Of a DNA stretch of 64,000 nucleotides, positions 36,726 to 45,202 are shown one piece after another. The DNA lies in NCBI RefSeq assembly GCF_016612535.1, contig NZ_JAENXS010000001.1:3063501-3127500 (forward strand), given 5' to 3'. Within the stretch, counting starts at the first letter, position 1, and each line of letters begins with the position of its first letter. Below the pieces are notes generated by a model. It saw only the letters and a program-made list of their open reading frames with translations, ran no database searches and was not told the DNA's origin. The stretch comes from Bradyrhizobium diazoefficiens. Lineage in GTDB: Bacteria; Pseudomonadota; Alphaproteobacteria; Rhizobiales; Xanthobacteraceae. The translations under genes were made by a program, and so were the position numbers.

Positions 36726-37505
36726 TCACGCGTTGCGCGCCATCAGGCCGCCATCGACCGGGATCACGGCACCGGTGAGGAAGGAGGACGCCGGCAGGCA
36801 CAGGCTCAGCGTCATATGCGCGACTTCTTCCGGATCGCCGTAACGGCCGAGTGCGGTGCGGCGCTTGGCGTAAATGGTCTTGTGCTCCTCCGAGATCCGG
36901 TCAGTGATCGCGGTGCGGATCGGGCCCGGACAGATGCAGTTGACGGTGATGCCCTCACGGCCGAGTTCGACGGCGAGCGAGCGGGTGAGGCTGGCGACGC
37001 CACCCTTGGCCGCCGAATAGGCGCTGTGCAAAGCGGTGGCGCCGAGCGCCTCGGTTGAAGCAATGTTGACGATGCGCGGGCTCTTCGACTTGCGTAGATA
37101 CGGCAGCGCGGCGCGAATGATGCGCGGGTGCGCCGTCAGCATCACCGCGATGCCCTTGGCCCAGGCGTCTTCATAAGCCTCATCATCGATCGCGACCCGC
37201 ACGGAAATGCCGGCATTGTTGACGACGGCATCGAGCCCGCCGAAATGCGCCGCGACATCATGGACCACGCGCTTAATCTCGCTGCCGTCGGCGACATCCA
37301 GCTTCCACGCCTTTGCCGTTCCGCCGCTTGCCGCGATCTCCTTGGCGACCGCATGCGCGCCTTGCTCGTCATAGTCAGTGACGGCGACGTTGGCGCCTTC
37401 AGTCGCGAACACCCGCGCAGTCGCGCGGCCCATGCCGCTCGCCGCGCCTGTGACGAGAACGGTCAGGCCCTTTACGGAGCGGCTGAGCTGTTTGAATTCG
37501 GACAA
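36726..37505 (-). CDS. SDR family oxidoreductase
   Basis: The 259-residue short-chain dehydrogenase has the NAD(P) motif TGAASGMGRATARVF (about 19-33), NNAG, the catalytic S-Y-K triad (NIASTE, YSAAKGG) and the C-terminal GAVIPVDGGLMARNA. A conserved Asp after the second strand (DYDEQG) suggests NAD preference. The substrate is unknown. It is upstream of the TfdA-like gene on the same strand and divergent from another SDR, which could form a small oxidative module. Confidence 0.92.
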   Translation of the reverse strand: MSEFKQLSRSVKGLTVLVTGAASGMGRATARVFATEGANVAVTDYDEQGAHAVAKEIAASGGTAKAWKLDVADGSEIKRVVHDVAAHFGGLDAVVNNAGISVRVAIDDEAYEDAWAKGIAVMLTAHPRIIRAALPYLRKSKSPRIVNIASTEALGATALHSAYSAAKGGVASLTRSLAVELGREGITVNCICPGPIRTAITDRISEEHKTIYAKRRTALGRYGDPEEVAHMTLSLCLPASSFLTGAVIPVDGGLMARNA

Positions 37506-37605
37506 TGCTGTTTCCTCTCGGTCTCTTGCTTCTTGTTATGAGATTGACAAGGCTGGCATCGATCCGCAGACAGGTCAAACAAGCAAGACAAAAGGGGAGG
37601 CGGCG

Positions 37606-38343
37606 ATGGCGAACGAGCTCGATTTCTCTGGCAAGCAGGTGCTGGTCGTCGGTGGTTCCAGCGGTATCGGTAACGGCATCGCGCAGGCCTTTCGCGCCAG
37701 AGGCGCGCAAGTTGCGGTTTGCGGCACGCGTGCTCGACCTACGGACTATTCTGCGGAGGAGGGGTCCGATCTCACCGGACTTGCTTACGCGCAGCTCGAC
37801 GTCAGCAATACGAACGCGATCGAAGCGTTCAAGCCGTCGTTCCACCGGCTCGACATCCTGGTGCTGGCGCAGGGCGCGGTGCTCTATCGTCGCGGCGAGT
37901 TCGAGATGGCTGGCTTCCGCAAGGTCGTGGAAGTCAATCTGATGAGCCTGATGGCGTGCGCGACGCGGTTTCATTACATGTTGCGGGATTCCAGGGGCGC
38001 GCTGATCATGGTGTCCTCGACCGCGGCCTATCATTCCACCATGGGCAATCCTGCCTACAATGCGTCGAAGACCGGCGCGGTCGGATTGACGCGGACCTTG
38101 GGCGAGGCCTGGGCCGGGGACGGCATCCGCGTCAACGGCATTGCGCCCGGTCTCGTCGACACCAAGATGACGAAGGTGACGACCGACAATCCCAAGCGGC
38201 TCGAAGGTGCCTTGTCACGGATTCCACTGCGCCGATTGGGCACGCCGGCCGACATGGCCGGCGCGGCGCTGTTCCTGGCCTCGCCGCTGTCGTCCTACAT
38301 CATCGGCCAGACGCTGGTCGTCGATGGCGGGCTCATTCTCTGA
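37606..38343 (+). CDS. SDR family oxidoreductase
   Basis: The 245-residue protein starts MANELDFSGKQVLVVGGSSG with AAGGGGAGG upstream. The cofactor motif is GGSSGIGNG; the NNAG motif is altered to LAQGA; the catalytic Ser, Tyr and Lys are present (SSTAAY, YNASKTG). It ends IGQTLVVDGGLIL. It is divergent from the SDR at 36726-37505 with a 100-base gap that must hold both promoters. The substrate is not known. Confidence 0.92.
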   Translation: MANELDFSGKQVLVVGGSSGIGNGIAQAFRARGAQVAVCGTRARPTDYSAEEGSDLTGLAYAQLDVSNTNAIEAFKPSFHRLDILVLAQGAVLYRRGEFEMAGFRKVVEVNLMSLMACATRFHYMLRDSRGALIMVSSTAAYHSTMGNPAYNASKTGAVGLTRTLGEAWAGDGIRVNGIAPGLVDTKMTKVTTDNPKRLEGALSRIPLRRLGTPADMAGAALFLASPLSSYIIGQTLVVDGGLIL

Positions 38344-38421
38344 CAGGCTCATTCTCTCAGCAGCATTGGAACTGCGCTGCTCCTGATCGGTTACTTCGGC
38401 AGACCCCCGAGGAGGAGCATC

Positions 38422-38796
38422 ATGGACAAGGATCGGATCGTCGGATCGGCCAAGGAATTCACTGGACGGGCGGAAGGCGCCGTCGGTGATCTCGCAGGCG
38501 ATGCGCAGACGCAGGCGTCGGGTAAGACGCGTGAAGCTGCGGGCTCTGTGCAGAATCTTTACGGCCAGGCCAAGGATGCCGTGCGTGACGCCACGGATAC
38601 CGCCGCGAGCTACGCCAAGGACGCCTACGAGAACAGCGGCGACACACTTCGCGGTGGCACGGAGGCCATTTCGCAGAAGGTGCAGGACAATCCGCTCGGT
38701 GCGTTGCTGGTTGCCGGCGGCATCGGCTTTGCGCTCGCGCTGTTGATGTCGCGCCCCGCACGTCGCCCGCCGCCGCGCTGGCGCTATTACGGCTAG
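38422..38796 (+). CDS. CsbD-like / DUF883-like stress protein with C-terminal membrane anchor
   Basis: The 124-residue product begins MDKDRIVGSAKEFTGRAEGA, the CsbD pattern, and continues with Ala/Gly-rich amphipathic repeats (GQAKDAVRDATDTAASYAKD). It ends with a hydrophobic anchor NPLGALLVAGGIGFALALL and a basic tail, like DUF883 proteins. CsbD-like proteins are induced by general stress. An AGGAGGAG stretch upstream is an excellent ribosome-binding site, implying strong expression. Confidence 0.88.
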   Translation: MDKDRIVGSAKEFTGRAEGAVGDLAGDAQTQASGKTREAAGSVQNLYGQAKDAVRDATDTAASYAKDAYENSGDTLRGGTEAISQKVQDNPLGALLVAGGIGFALALLMSRPARRPPPRWRYYG

Positions 38797-38804
38797 CTCC
38801 GCCT

Positions 38805-38897
38805 GTCATTCCGGGGCGCGACTCTTGGCGCGAGCCCGGACTCCATTTCTCGACATTGATAGATTCCGGGCTCGCGCTCCGTGCGCCCCGGAATGAC
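38805..38897. repeat. Large inverted repeat between convergent genes
   Basis: GTCATTCCGGGGCGCG at the left pairs with CGCCCCGGAATGAC at the right, and GCGCGAGCCCGGA pairs with TCCGGGCTCGCGC inside, leaving a loop around ATTTCTCGACATTGAT. The unit belongs to the common Bradyrhizobium intergenic repeats and may act as a bidirectional terminator. Confidence 0.75.
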
Positions 38898-38917
38898 ACC
38901 TTAATTCAGAGCAACGA

Positions 38918-40621
38918 CTACCGCACCACTTCCGCCGAACGCCCGACATTGCCCGGCGGCCGCGGAATCGCAGGGTTCGGATTCAGGTTGCGCGGCGGCG
39001 GCGCCAGTTGACGCGGCGCTGGCTGCGGCGAGCCGAAGCCGAAGAAATCGCGCAATGACGGCGTCGCCTGTGCCGGCTGCTGCGGCGGCGTTGGTTTCTT
39101 CGGCGCGAGCGGCTTCGGCGGCACGATAGCAGCGGCAGCACCGTGCGTGCCGGGAGCCGCAGCACCACCGTCAGGCGTCGTCGTCGCCATCGGCGTATCG
39201 CCCTTGGCCTGTTCGCGGCCGACTTCACGGCGCGGCCAGGCGTAATCGTCGGCACGGCCTGCGGGCGCCGCCAGAGGCTCGCCCTTCACCAGCGTCCTGG
39301 CGGCGAGCGCATCGACGGCGGCGGGGCGCGTGCCCGGTCCACCCAGCAATTGATCGGTCGAGATCGAAGCCGCGACCAGCGGCACGATCGGGCCGGCGAG
39401 TGGGCGCGGCGCCGGCTTGCCGGGCTCGGCGCTGGTGTCCGGCGTCCCCGGTTCGCTCGGCAGCGCGATCGGGCCGGAGCGTCCCGCCAGCAGGCGCGTG
39501 ATCTCGCGCTCGACATAATGCGCGAGTTTTCGCGCGCCCGGCTTTGTGAAGTAGACGCCGTCATAGCTGCGCAGCTGGCGGATCTGGCCTTCGAAATCCG
39601 GACCCTTCTGCAGGAAGCGGCCGGCTTCGTCGACAAAGCCGTCCCAGACGTCGACATAAGTGATGCCGGCCTTGGCCGCGCCCTCGCGATAGAGCGAATC
39701 CAGGAACAGCATGTCCGCGGTGCCCTTCTGTCCGCGGATCGCCGGCAGGCCGACCCAGAGCACCGGCACGCCCCTGGATTTGAGGATGTTGGCGAGCTCC
39801 TCGATCTTCTTGCTGTAGAGCTCGACCCAGCGGTCGTCGCGGAATTCGTAGAGACCATTTGGATTACGCGCGGCCTTCTCGGGCGCAGCCGCAGGTGTAT
39901 CGGCGTTGTCGGCGTCGTCCTGCGGCAAGTCGGTGTCGGCGGGTTTGTCGTCCGGCTTGGCGGCGGTATCCGGCTTGGCGTCGCCGGGCTTGGCGTCACC
40001 TTTTCCTTGCGGCCTGGCGCGCGCGCCCTTGTCGGTCTTCTTGTCTTTATCCGCCGGCTTGTCTGACTTGTCGGCGACGGGCTCGCGGATCGCGATGCGG
40101 TCGTTGAGGCCGAGCATGACGACGATGACGTCAGGCTTCTCGGTCTCCAGAATGCCCTTCGCGGCCGCCGCCCAGTCCGCGGGCTCGCCCTTCGGCTGGT
40201 ACTTGATCAGGCCTGAGGTGGTCCTGTGCTTGCGGATCACGCCCATGTCGGGCTGCTCGGTGTAGGCGTCTTCCAGACCATAGGCGAGCCAGTCGGCCAT
40301 GGCGTCGCCGATCACCAGCACGTTCTTGTCGGGGATGGTGTCGCGCTTGGCCGGCGAAGGCGCGCGCGAAAAATCCTGTCGCGGCGCTTGCTGCTGTTGC
40401 TGCTGGAACGGTGCGAAGAAGTCGCCGCCGAACCAGCCACCTTCGCGGCCGCCGCGTTGTGGCGGGGCTTGACGTTGCGGCGGGCCGCCGAAGCCGGGGA
40501 AGTTGAAGAACTGCGCCGAGGCGGGCCCCGCGATCGAGACCAGGATCGCAAGCGCCGTCCCCAGCGCGATCAACGGGCCGGTCTCGGTCAGCGCCTTGAA
40601 CAGGGACTTATGCTTCGACAT
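38918..40621 (-). CDS. DUF459 SGNH-hydrolase-like exported protein with altered catalytic residues
   Basis: The 567-residue protein has an N-terminal signal anchor (about 15-37), a Gln/Pro-rich linker, a SGNH-fold domain of the DUF459 family (about 95-400, interrupted by an Asp/Lys/Pro-rich insert near 195-250) and a Pro/Ala-rich C terminus. Block I reads VIGDAMADWLAYGLEDAY, with Ala where SGNH enzymes have the Ser nucleophile, and block V reads DGVYFTKPGARKLAHYVE, with Tyr where the His is expected. It may be a non-catalytic member or use other residues. Its neighbour is a lytic transglycosylase, which suggests a cell-wall role. Confidence 0.85.
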   Translation of the reverse strand: MSKHKSLFKALTETGPLIALGTALAILVSIAGPASAQFFNFPGFGGPPQRQAPPQRGGREGGWFGGDFFAPFQQQQQQAPRQDFSRAPSPAKRDTIPDKNVLVIGDAMADWLAYGLEDAYTEQPDMGVIRKHRTTSGLIKYQPKGEPADWAAAAKGILETEKPDVIVVMLGLNDRIAIREPVADKSDKPADKDKKTDKGARARPQGKGDAKPGDAKPDTAAKPDDKPADTDLPQDDADNADTPAAAPEKAARNPNGLYEFRDDRWVELYSKKIEELANILKSRGVPVLWVGLPAIRGQKGTADMLFLDSLYREGAAKAGITYVDVWDGFVDEAGRFLQKGPDFEGQIRQLRSYDGVYFTKPGARKLAHYVEREITRLLAGRSGPIALPSEPGTPDTSAEPGKPAPRPLAGPIVPLVAASISTDQLLGGPGTRPAAVDALAARTLVKGEPLAAPAGRADDYAWPRREVGREQAKGDTPMATTTPDGGAAAPGTHGAAAAIVPPKPLAPKKPTPPQQPAQATPSLRDFFGFGSPQPAPRQLAPPPRNLNPNPAIPRPPGNVGRSAEVVR

Positions 40622-40761
40622 GCGATCTCGGGCGCGCGCAACGGGGTCTGGAAGTCGTCCGATATAATAGCGGAATCGGGCGCTAAACGGGCAAATTCTG
40701 TTGCAGATTCTTGCCCTCTACACCGGGCAAATCCCCGGTCAGGGTTACTTTCGGCGCGATT

Positions 40762-42159
40762 TTACCGCCCGCGCAGCCGCTCCAGCGCGTCGGAGGAGGC
40801 AAATCCGTCGGCGGGGACCCCGATCGAGGCCTGAAAGTTGCGCAGCGCGTCCCGGGTCTGGCCGCCGAACTGGCCGTCCGGGGTGCCCTTGTAAAAGCCG
40901 CGCTGGGCCAGCAGTTGCTGGAGTTCCAGCCGCTCACCCCTCGACAATTCCCGTTCCTGCCGCGGCCATGGCTGCACGAAGGGCTGGCCGCCGCGCAGGC
41001 GGTCGGCGAAATGACCGATCGCCATCGCATAGGCCTCCGCCGGATTGTATTTCATGATGACGCGGAAATTCCCGAGCATCAGGAAGCCCGGTCCCTGCGC
41101 GCCGGCGGGCGCCAACAGATAGGCCTTTTCCGCCGGATGCGGGAAGGGCTGGTTGGTTGCGCGCTTCAGTCCGAGCTTTTCCCACTGCGCGATCGTCATC
41201 GTCCTGGCGCGGTCGGCCAACATGTAATTGAAGCCCTGCGGCACCACGACCTCGTAGCCCCAGGTCTGGCCGCTCTGCCAGCCGTCCTTCTTCAGATTGT
41301 TGGCAGTCGACGCAATCAGGTCGCTGGCATTGTCGACGACGTCGCGCCGGCCATCGCCGTCGCCGTCGACGGCGAAGCGCTTGAACGCGGTCGGCATGAA
41401 CTGGGTCGGGCCGAACGCGCCGGCCCAGGAGCCGCGCATCTGCTCAGGCCTGAGATCGCCGCGGTTCACGATCTCCAGCGCCGAGAGGAATTCGTCCTTG
41501 AAATAGGTCTGGCGGCGGCCGACGCAGGCGAGCGTCGCGGTCGATTGCAGCACGCTGCGGTCGCCCATCTGCGTCGAATAATTGGACTCGATGCCCCAGA
41601 TTGCGGCGATGATGTAGCGGTCGACGCCATAGGCTTTTTCGGTGGCGTCGAACTGCGCCTTGTATTTGGCGAGGACCTCCTTGCCCTTGGCGAGCCGGTT
41701 GTCGTTGACGAGGATGTCGAGATAGTCCCAGATCGATTTGGTGAATTCGGGCTGCGAATCCATCAGGTCCATGATGCGCAGATCGGGCGAAAGGCCCGCG
41801 GTGAAGCGCTGGAAATTCTCCTGCGTGATGTGGCGGCGTGCGGCATCAGGCCACATGCCGGCGACGCAATTGTCGAAATTGCCGGCCGCCTCGCGGATTG
41901 CGGCGGCGGTCATCAGCGGATGGCCGGAGGCCCCGTCTTCGCCGCTCCAAGGCAGAACTCCCGTCTGAGCGCCGCCGGGGCCGGGCGCTCCTTGCGAGGG
42001 CGCCGGGTTCGGGCCGGAGAAAATACCGCCGAACAGGTTCGACAGGCCGTTTTGCCCTTGTTGTCCCTGGGCCTGCGCGGACACAGGGAACAGCAGGGCG
42101 GCCGCAAGCATTGTTGCGCCGGTCAAAGATAACGTTACCGCTGTCACCGATTGTCTCAT
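40762..42159 (-). CDS. Lytic murein transglycosylase (MltB type) with peptidoglycan-binding domain
   Basis: The 465-residue exported enzyme has a signal peptide (cleavage about after SAQAQ, residue 32), an MltB-like SLT_2 domain with the catalytic Glu in IWGIESNYSTQMG, WAGAFGPTQFMPTAF and GYEVVVPQGFNY, and a C-terminal peptidoglycan-binding domain (LQQLLAQRGFYKGTPDGQFG). It cleaves the glycan strand making 1,6-anhydro ends. I start at 42159 (MRQSVTAV) after AGGTGGGAC; 42189 is an alternative ATG. Confidence 0.94.
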   Translation of the reverse strand: MRQSVTAVTLSLTGATMLAAALLFPVSAQAQGQQGQNGLSNLFGGIFSGPNPAPSQGAPGPGGAQTGVLPWSGEDGASGHPLMTAAAIREAAGNFDNCVAGMWPDAARRHITQENFQRFTAGLSPDLRIMDLMDSQPEFTKSIWDYLDILVNDNRLAKGKEVLAKYKAQFDATEKAYGVDRYIIAAIWGIESNYSTQMGDRSVLQSTATLACVGRRQTYFKDEFLSALEIVNRGDLRPEQMRGSWAGAFGPTQFMPTAFKRFAVDGDGDGRRDVVDNASDLIASTANNLKKDGWQSGQTWGYEVVVPQGFNYMLADRARTMTIAQWEKLGLKRATNQPFPHPAEKAYLLAPAGAQGPGFLMLGNFRVIMKYNPAEAYAMAIGHFADRLRGGQPFVQPWPRQERELSRGERLELQQLLAQRGFYKGTPDGQFGGQTRDALRNFQASIGVPADGFASSDALERLRGR

Positions 42160-42362
42160 GTCCCACCTGCCCGGCCGAAAATCCGCCATCAGGAGGCCTC
42201 GTTACGGTTGCCAATATCTTAACAAACGTGAAATTTCGTTGGTCACCTTTTTCGCAAATTCGGTGAGAGGAAGCCCTACATCCGCCTTTGTTACCGGCTG
42301 CAAAACGGCTAGCAAGATGCCATTGCTTCTTCACGTGCGCCCCAAGGTATTCGATCAATCAC

Positions 42363-43238
42363 ATGAAAATCCGCAAAGCTGTATTCCCCGTCGCCGGCCT
42401 CGGCACCCGCGTCTTGCCCGCCACCAAGGCGATGCCCAAGGAAATGCTCACCATCGTCGACAAGCCGTTGATCCAGTACGTCTATGACGAGGCGAGGGAG
42501 GCCGGCATCGAGCACTTCATCTTCGTCACCGGCCGCAACAAAAATGTCATCGAAGATCATTTCGACCGGATGTACGAGCTCGACGCGACGCTAGCTGCGC
42601 GCGGCAAGAAGGCCGAGCAGGACGTTTTGGCGCAGAACCAGCCGGAAGCCGGCGCCGTCAGCTTCACCCGCCAGCAGGCGCCGCTCGGCCTCGGCCATGC
42701 GGTCTGGTGCGCGCGCGACATCGTCGGCAACGAGCCGTTCGCGGTGGTGCTGCCCGACGAGCTCGTGCTCAATTCGCCCGGCTGCCTGAAGCAGATGATC
42801 GAGACCGCGTCCTCGCTCGGCGAGAAATCCAACCTGATCGCGGTCGAGGCGGTGCCCGATCATCTCACCCACCAATACGGCATCTGCGGCGTGGGAAAGC
42901 GCACCGGCAAGATGTTCGAGGTCGACGGCATGATCGAGAAGCCGGCCAAGGGTACCGCGCCCTCCAACCTCTCGATCACCGGCCGCTACATTCTCCAGCC
43001 GGAGATATTCAAGATCCTGGAGACCCAGGAGCGCGGCGCCGGCGGCGAGATCCAGCTCACCGACGCCATGATCGGCCTCGCCAAGTCGCAAAAATTCTAC
43101 GGCGTCGAGTTCGAGGGCGAGCGCCATGATTGCGGCTCCAAGCCCGGCTTCCTCCGCGCCAACATCGCCTACGCGCTGAAGCGGCCCGAGCTGCGCGAAG
43201 GGCTGATCGCGGAGATGAAGAAGTATCTCGGGCAGTAG
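42363..43238 (+). CDS. galU: UTP--glucose-1-phosphate uridylyltransferase GalU
   Basis: The 291-residue enzyme makes UDP-glucose for exopolysaccharide, LPS and cyclic glucan synthesis. The signature PVAGLGTRVLPATKAMPKEM (about 10-29), DKPLIQYVYDEA, VLPDELV and the C-terminal GERHDCGSKPGFLRANIAYA are present. It starts at 42363 (MKIRKAVF). The 200-base region before it is A+T-richer and holds the promoter. It is divergent from the transglycosylase. Confidence 0.97.
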   Translation: MKIRKAVFPVAGLGTRVLPATKAMPKEMLTIVDKPLIQYVYDEAREAGIEHFIFVTGRNKNVIEDHFDRMYELDATLAARGKKAEQDVLAQNQPEAGAVSFTRQQAPLGLGHAVWCARDIVGNEPFAVVLPDELVLNSPGCLKQMIETASSLGEKSNLIAVEAVPDHLTHQYGICGVGKRTGKMFEVDGMIEKPAKGTAPSNLSITGRYILQPEIFKILETQERGAGGEIQLTDAMIGLAKSQKFYGVEFEGERHDCGSKPGFLRANIAYALKRPELREGLIAEMKKYLGQ

Positions 43239-43251
43239 GGCTCGCCGCCCT

Positions 43252-44748
43252 TTAAGCCACCAGCGACAGCTGCGGCAGGCTCGCCACCACCGACTGGTTG
43301 CGGCCGCCGGCCTTTGCGGCGTAGAGCGCCTTGTCGGCGGCGGCGACCAGGATGGCCCAGTCCATGCCGGCGCTGGGCGCGAGGCTGGCGATGCCGCAGG
43401 AGACGGTCGATCCCGCCCCGCCGTCGGACCAGCCCTGCACCTTGCCGCGGATCAATTCGGCGATCTTGAAGGCATCGGCGGCGGACGTGTCCGGCAGCAG
43501 CACGGCGAACTCCTCGCCGCCATAGCGTGCGGCGCAGTCGCCGGCGCGGCGCACCGAATCGGAGATGCAGATGGCAATGCCGACCAGCACCTGGTCGCCG
43601 GCCTGGTGGCCGAACGTGTCGTTGTACGACTTGAAGTGATCGGCATCGATCATCAAGAGCGCGACCTGCGTCTTCTGGCGCATGGCGCGGCGCCATTCGA
43701 TGTCGATCGCCTGGTCGAACTTGCGGCGGTTGCGCAAGCCCGTGAGCGCGTCGGTCGTTGCCATCTCCTCGAGCTTGCGTTCGGCATCCGCGCGCCGGCT
43801 GATTTCGCGGGCAAGCACGATCGCCGATCCCAGCACGAACAAAGAGAGCATCAGCACCACGGCGCCGATGCGAAGCGCCTCCTTCTGCCACAGCGCGTAG
43901 ACGGAGCCGAGCGGCTTTCCGGCCACCACGAACAGCGGATTGGTCCCGCTGCTGCGGACATAGAGCCGCGACGTGCCGTCGATCGGTCCCTGGCCGGCAA
44001 ACGCGCCGCCCACCTTGAGATTGTCGGACTTCCAGTCCGGCCGTTCGCCGAGGTTCTTGCCGATGACGTCGAGATCGAAGGGCCGCCGCATCATGATGGT
44101 GCGGTCGCGCTTCAGCACGGTGATGGTGTCCTCGGCATCGAGGTTCAGCCGCTCGAACAGTTCGTGGAAATAGCTGAAGCGGATCGAGCCGGCGACCACC
44201 CCCATGAAGCCGCCATCGGTGTCGCTGATGCGCCGGCTCAGCACGATCGAATAGGCGCCGCGGAATAGCATTGGGCGGCTGATGAACAATCCGGCGTCGG
44301 GGTTGTCGCGATGAATCCTGAAATAGTCCTCGTCGGCGCGGTTCTCCGGCTGCGGATCGAGCGTGGAGGCGTCGATGGTCAGCCTGCCGTCGGCATCGAA
44401 CACCTGGATGGCGCCGAAATGCCGCGCCGTGGTCGCATGATCGAACAGGATGAGGTGACGGACGGGCGTCGAGACCGTGGCGATCTCGGGCAGCAGCATG
44501 TTGTTGACGACCGCCTTCAGGGAAAGGTCGTAGATCTCGATATTGCGGCTGATGTCGGCGTCGATGGACGTGGCCAGGTTTTCCAGCGTCTGGCGGGCGA
44601 GCGCCTCCTCGCCGTGGCGCATGTCGAGCATGACGTTGACGCAAACGGCGGAAAAGCCGATCACCGTCACGACGGACGAGATGATCAGCAGCTTCGCGGA
44701 AATCCGCCACGGCCGCCGGGCCGAGGTTTCGCGCCATCCAGACAGCAT
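43252..44748 (-). CDS. Membrane diguanylate cyclase (dCache/PDC-type sensor plus GGDEF)
   Basis: The 498-residue protein has a membrane helix at about 19-41, a periplasmic sensor (about 45-295) with DEDYFRIHRDNPD and SIVLSRRISDTDGGFMG, typical of double-Cache domains, a second helix (about 305-325) and a GGDEF domain. The active site is GGEEF (ARYGGEEFAVLL), with TTDALTGLRNRRKFD and IDADHFKSYND, so cyclase activity is likely. I see no RxxD inhibitory site in the canonical position. It would make c-di-GMP in response to a small molecule. Confidence 0.94.
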   Translation of the reverse strand: MLSGWRETSARRPWRISAKLLIISSVVTVIGFSAVCVNVMLDMRHGEEALARQTLENLATSIDADISRNIEIYDLSLKAVVNNMLLPEIATVSTPVRHLILFDHATTARHFGAIQVFDADGRLTIDASTLDPQPENRADEDYFRIHRDNPDAGLFISRPMLFRGAYSIVLSRRISDTDGGFMGVVAGSIRFSYFHELFERLNLDAEDTITVLKRDRTIMMRRPFDLDVIGKNLGERPDWKSDNLKVGGAFAGQGPIDGTSRLYVRSSGTNPLFVVAGKPLGSVYALWQKEALRIGAVVLMLSLFVLGSAIVLAREISRRADAERKLEEMATTDALTGLRNRRKFDQAIDIEWRRAMRQKTQVALLMIDADHFKSYNDTFGHQAGDQVLVGIAICISDSVRRAGDCAARYGGEEFAVLLPDTSAADAFKIAELIRGKVQGWSDGGAGSTVSCGIASLAPSAGMDWAILVAAADKALYAAKAGGRNQSVVASLPQLSLVA

Positions 44749-44869
44749 CGATTACTCCCGACACTAGTGGATGCGCCCGAAATCTTGCGTAGTGTTTAAG
44801 CCGGGACGCCGGTGCGGCAATCAGTTAAGAAGCGGTTTCCGCGTCTGGTGCGATTGAACGGGTCGCGGC

Positions 44870-45154
44870 ATGGACCAGGAGTTGAGGACGGCTGTGAACG
44901 ACTACGATGCGTTGCGCGATTACCTGATGCGGCAGAAGCAGACGGAATTCGTGCTGAGCTTTGAACAGATCGAGGAAATCATCGGCGCGGCGCTGCCGCG
45001 GGCGGCGAACCGTGCCTCATGGTGGGACAGCCTGCGCAGCCCCGACATCCAGATGCCGCAGCGGGAAGCCTGCCTCGCCGCGGGCTTCAAGGCGATGCGG
45101 ATGCCGGACGGCCAGACGGTGCGGTTCACGAAGCTGAAACCGACGAAGAGGTAA
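44870..45154 (+). CDS. Small protein of unknown function (DUF7662-like)
   Basis: The 94-residue protein reads YDALRDYLMRQKQTEFVLSF near the start, then EQIEEIIGAALPRAANRASWW and a basic end. I know this pattern only from small proteins annotated as hypothetical or DUF7662, often near restriction or regulatory genes, where it resembles a small DNA- or ligand-binding module. It stands alone between two divergent or opposite c-di-GMP genes, so its own promoter must lie in the 120 bases upstream. Confidence 0.75.
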   Translation: MDQELRTAVNDYDALRDYLMRQKQTEFVLSFEQIEEIIGAALPRAANRASWWDSLRSPDIQMPQREACLAAGFKAMRMPDGQTVRFTKLKPTKR

Positions 45155-45202
45155 GGGCGCGCCGGTCTTCCTTCTTCCACAAGGGGAGAAGGAAGATAGA
45201 GG

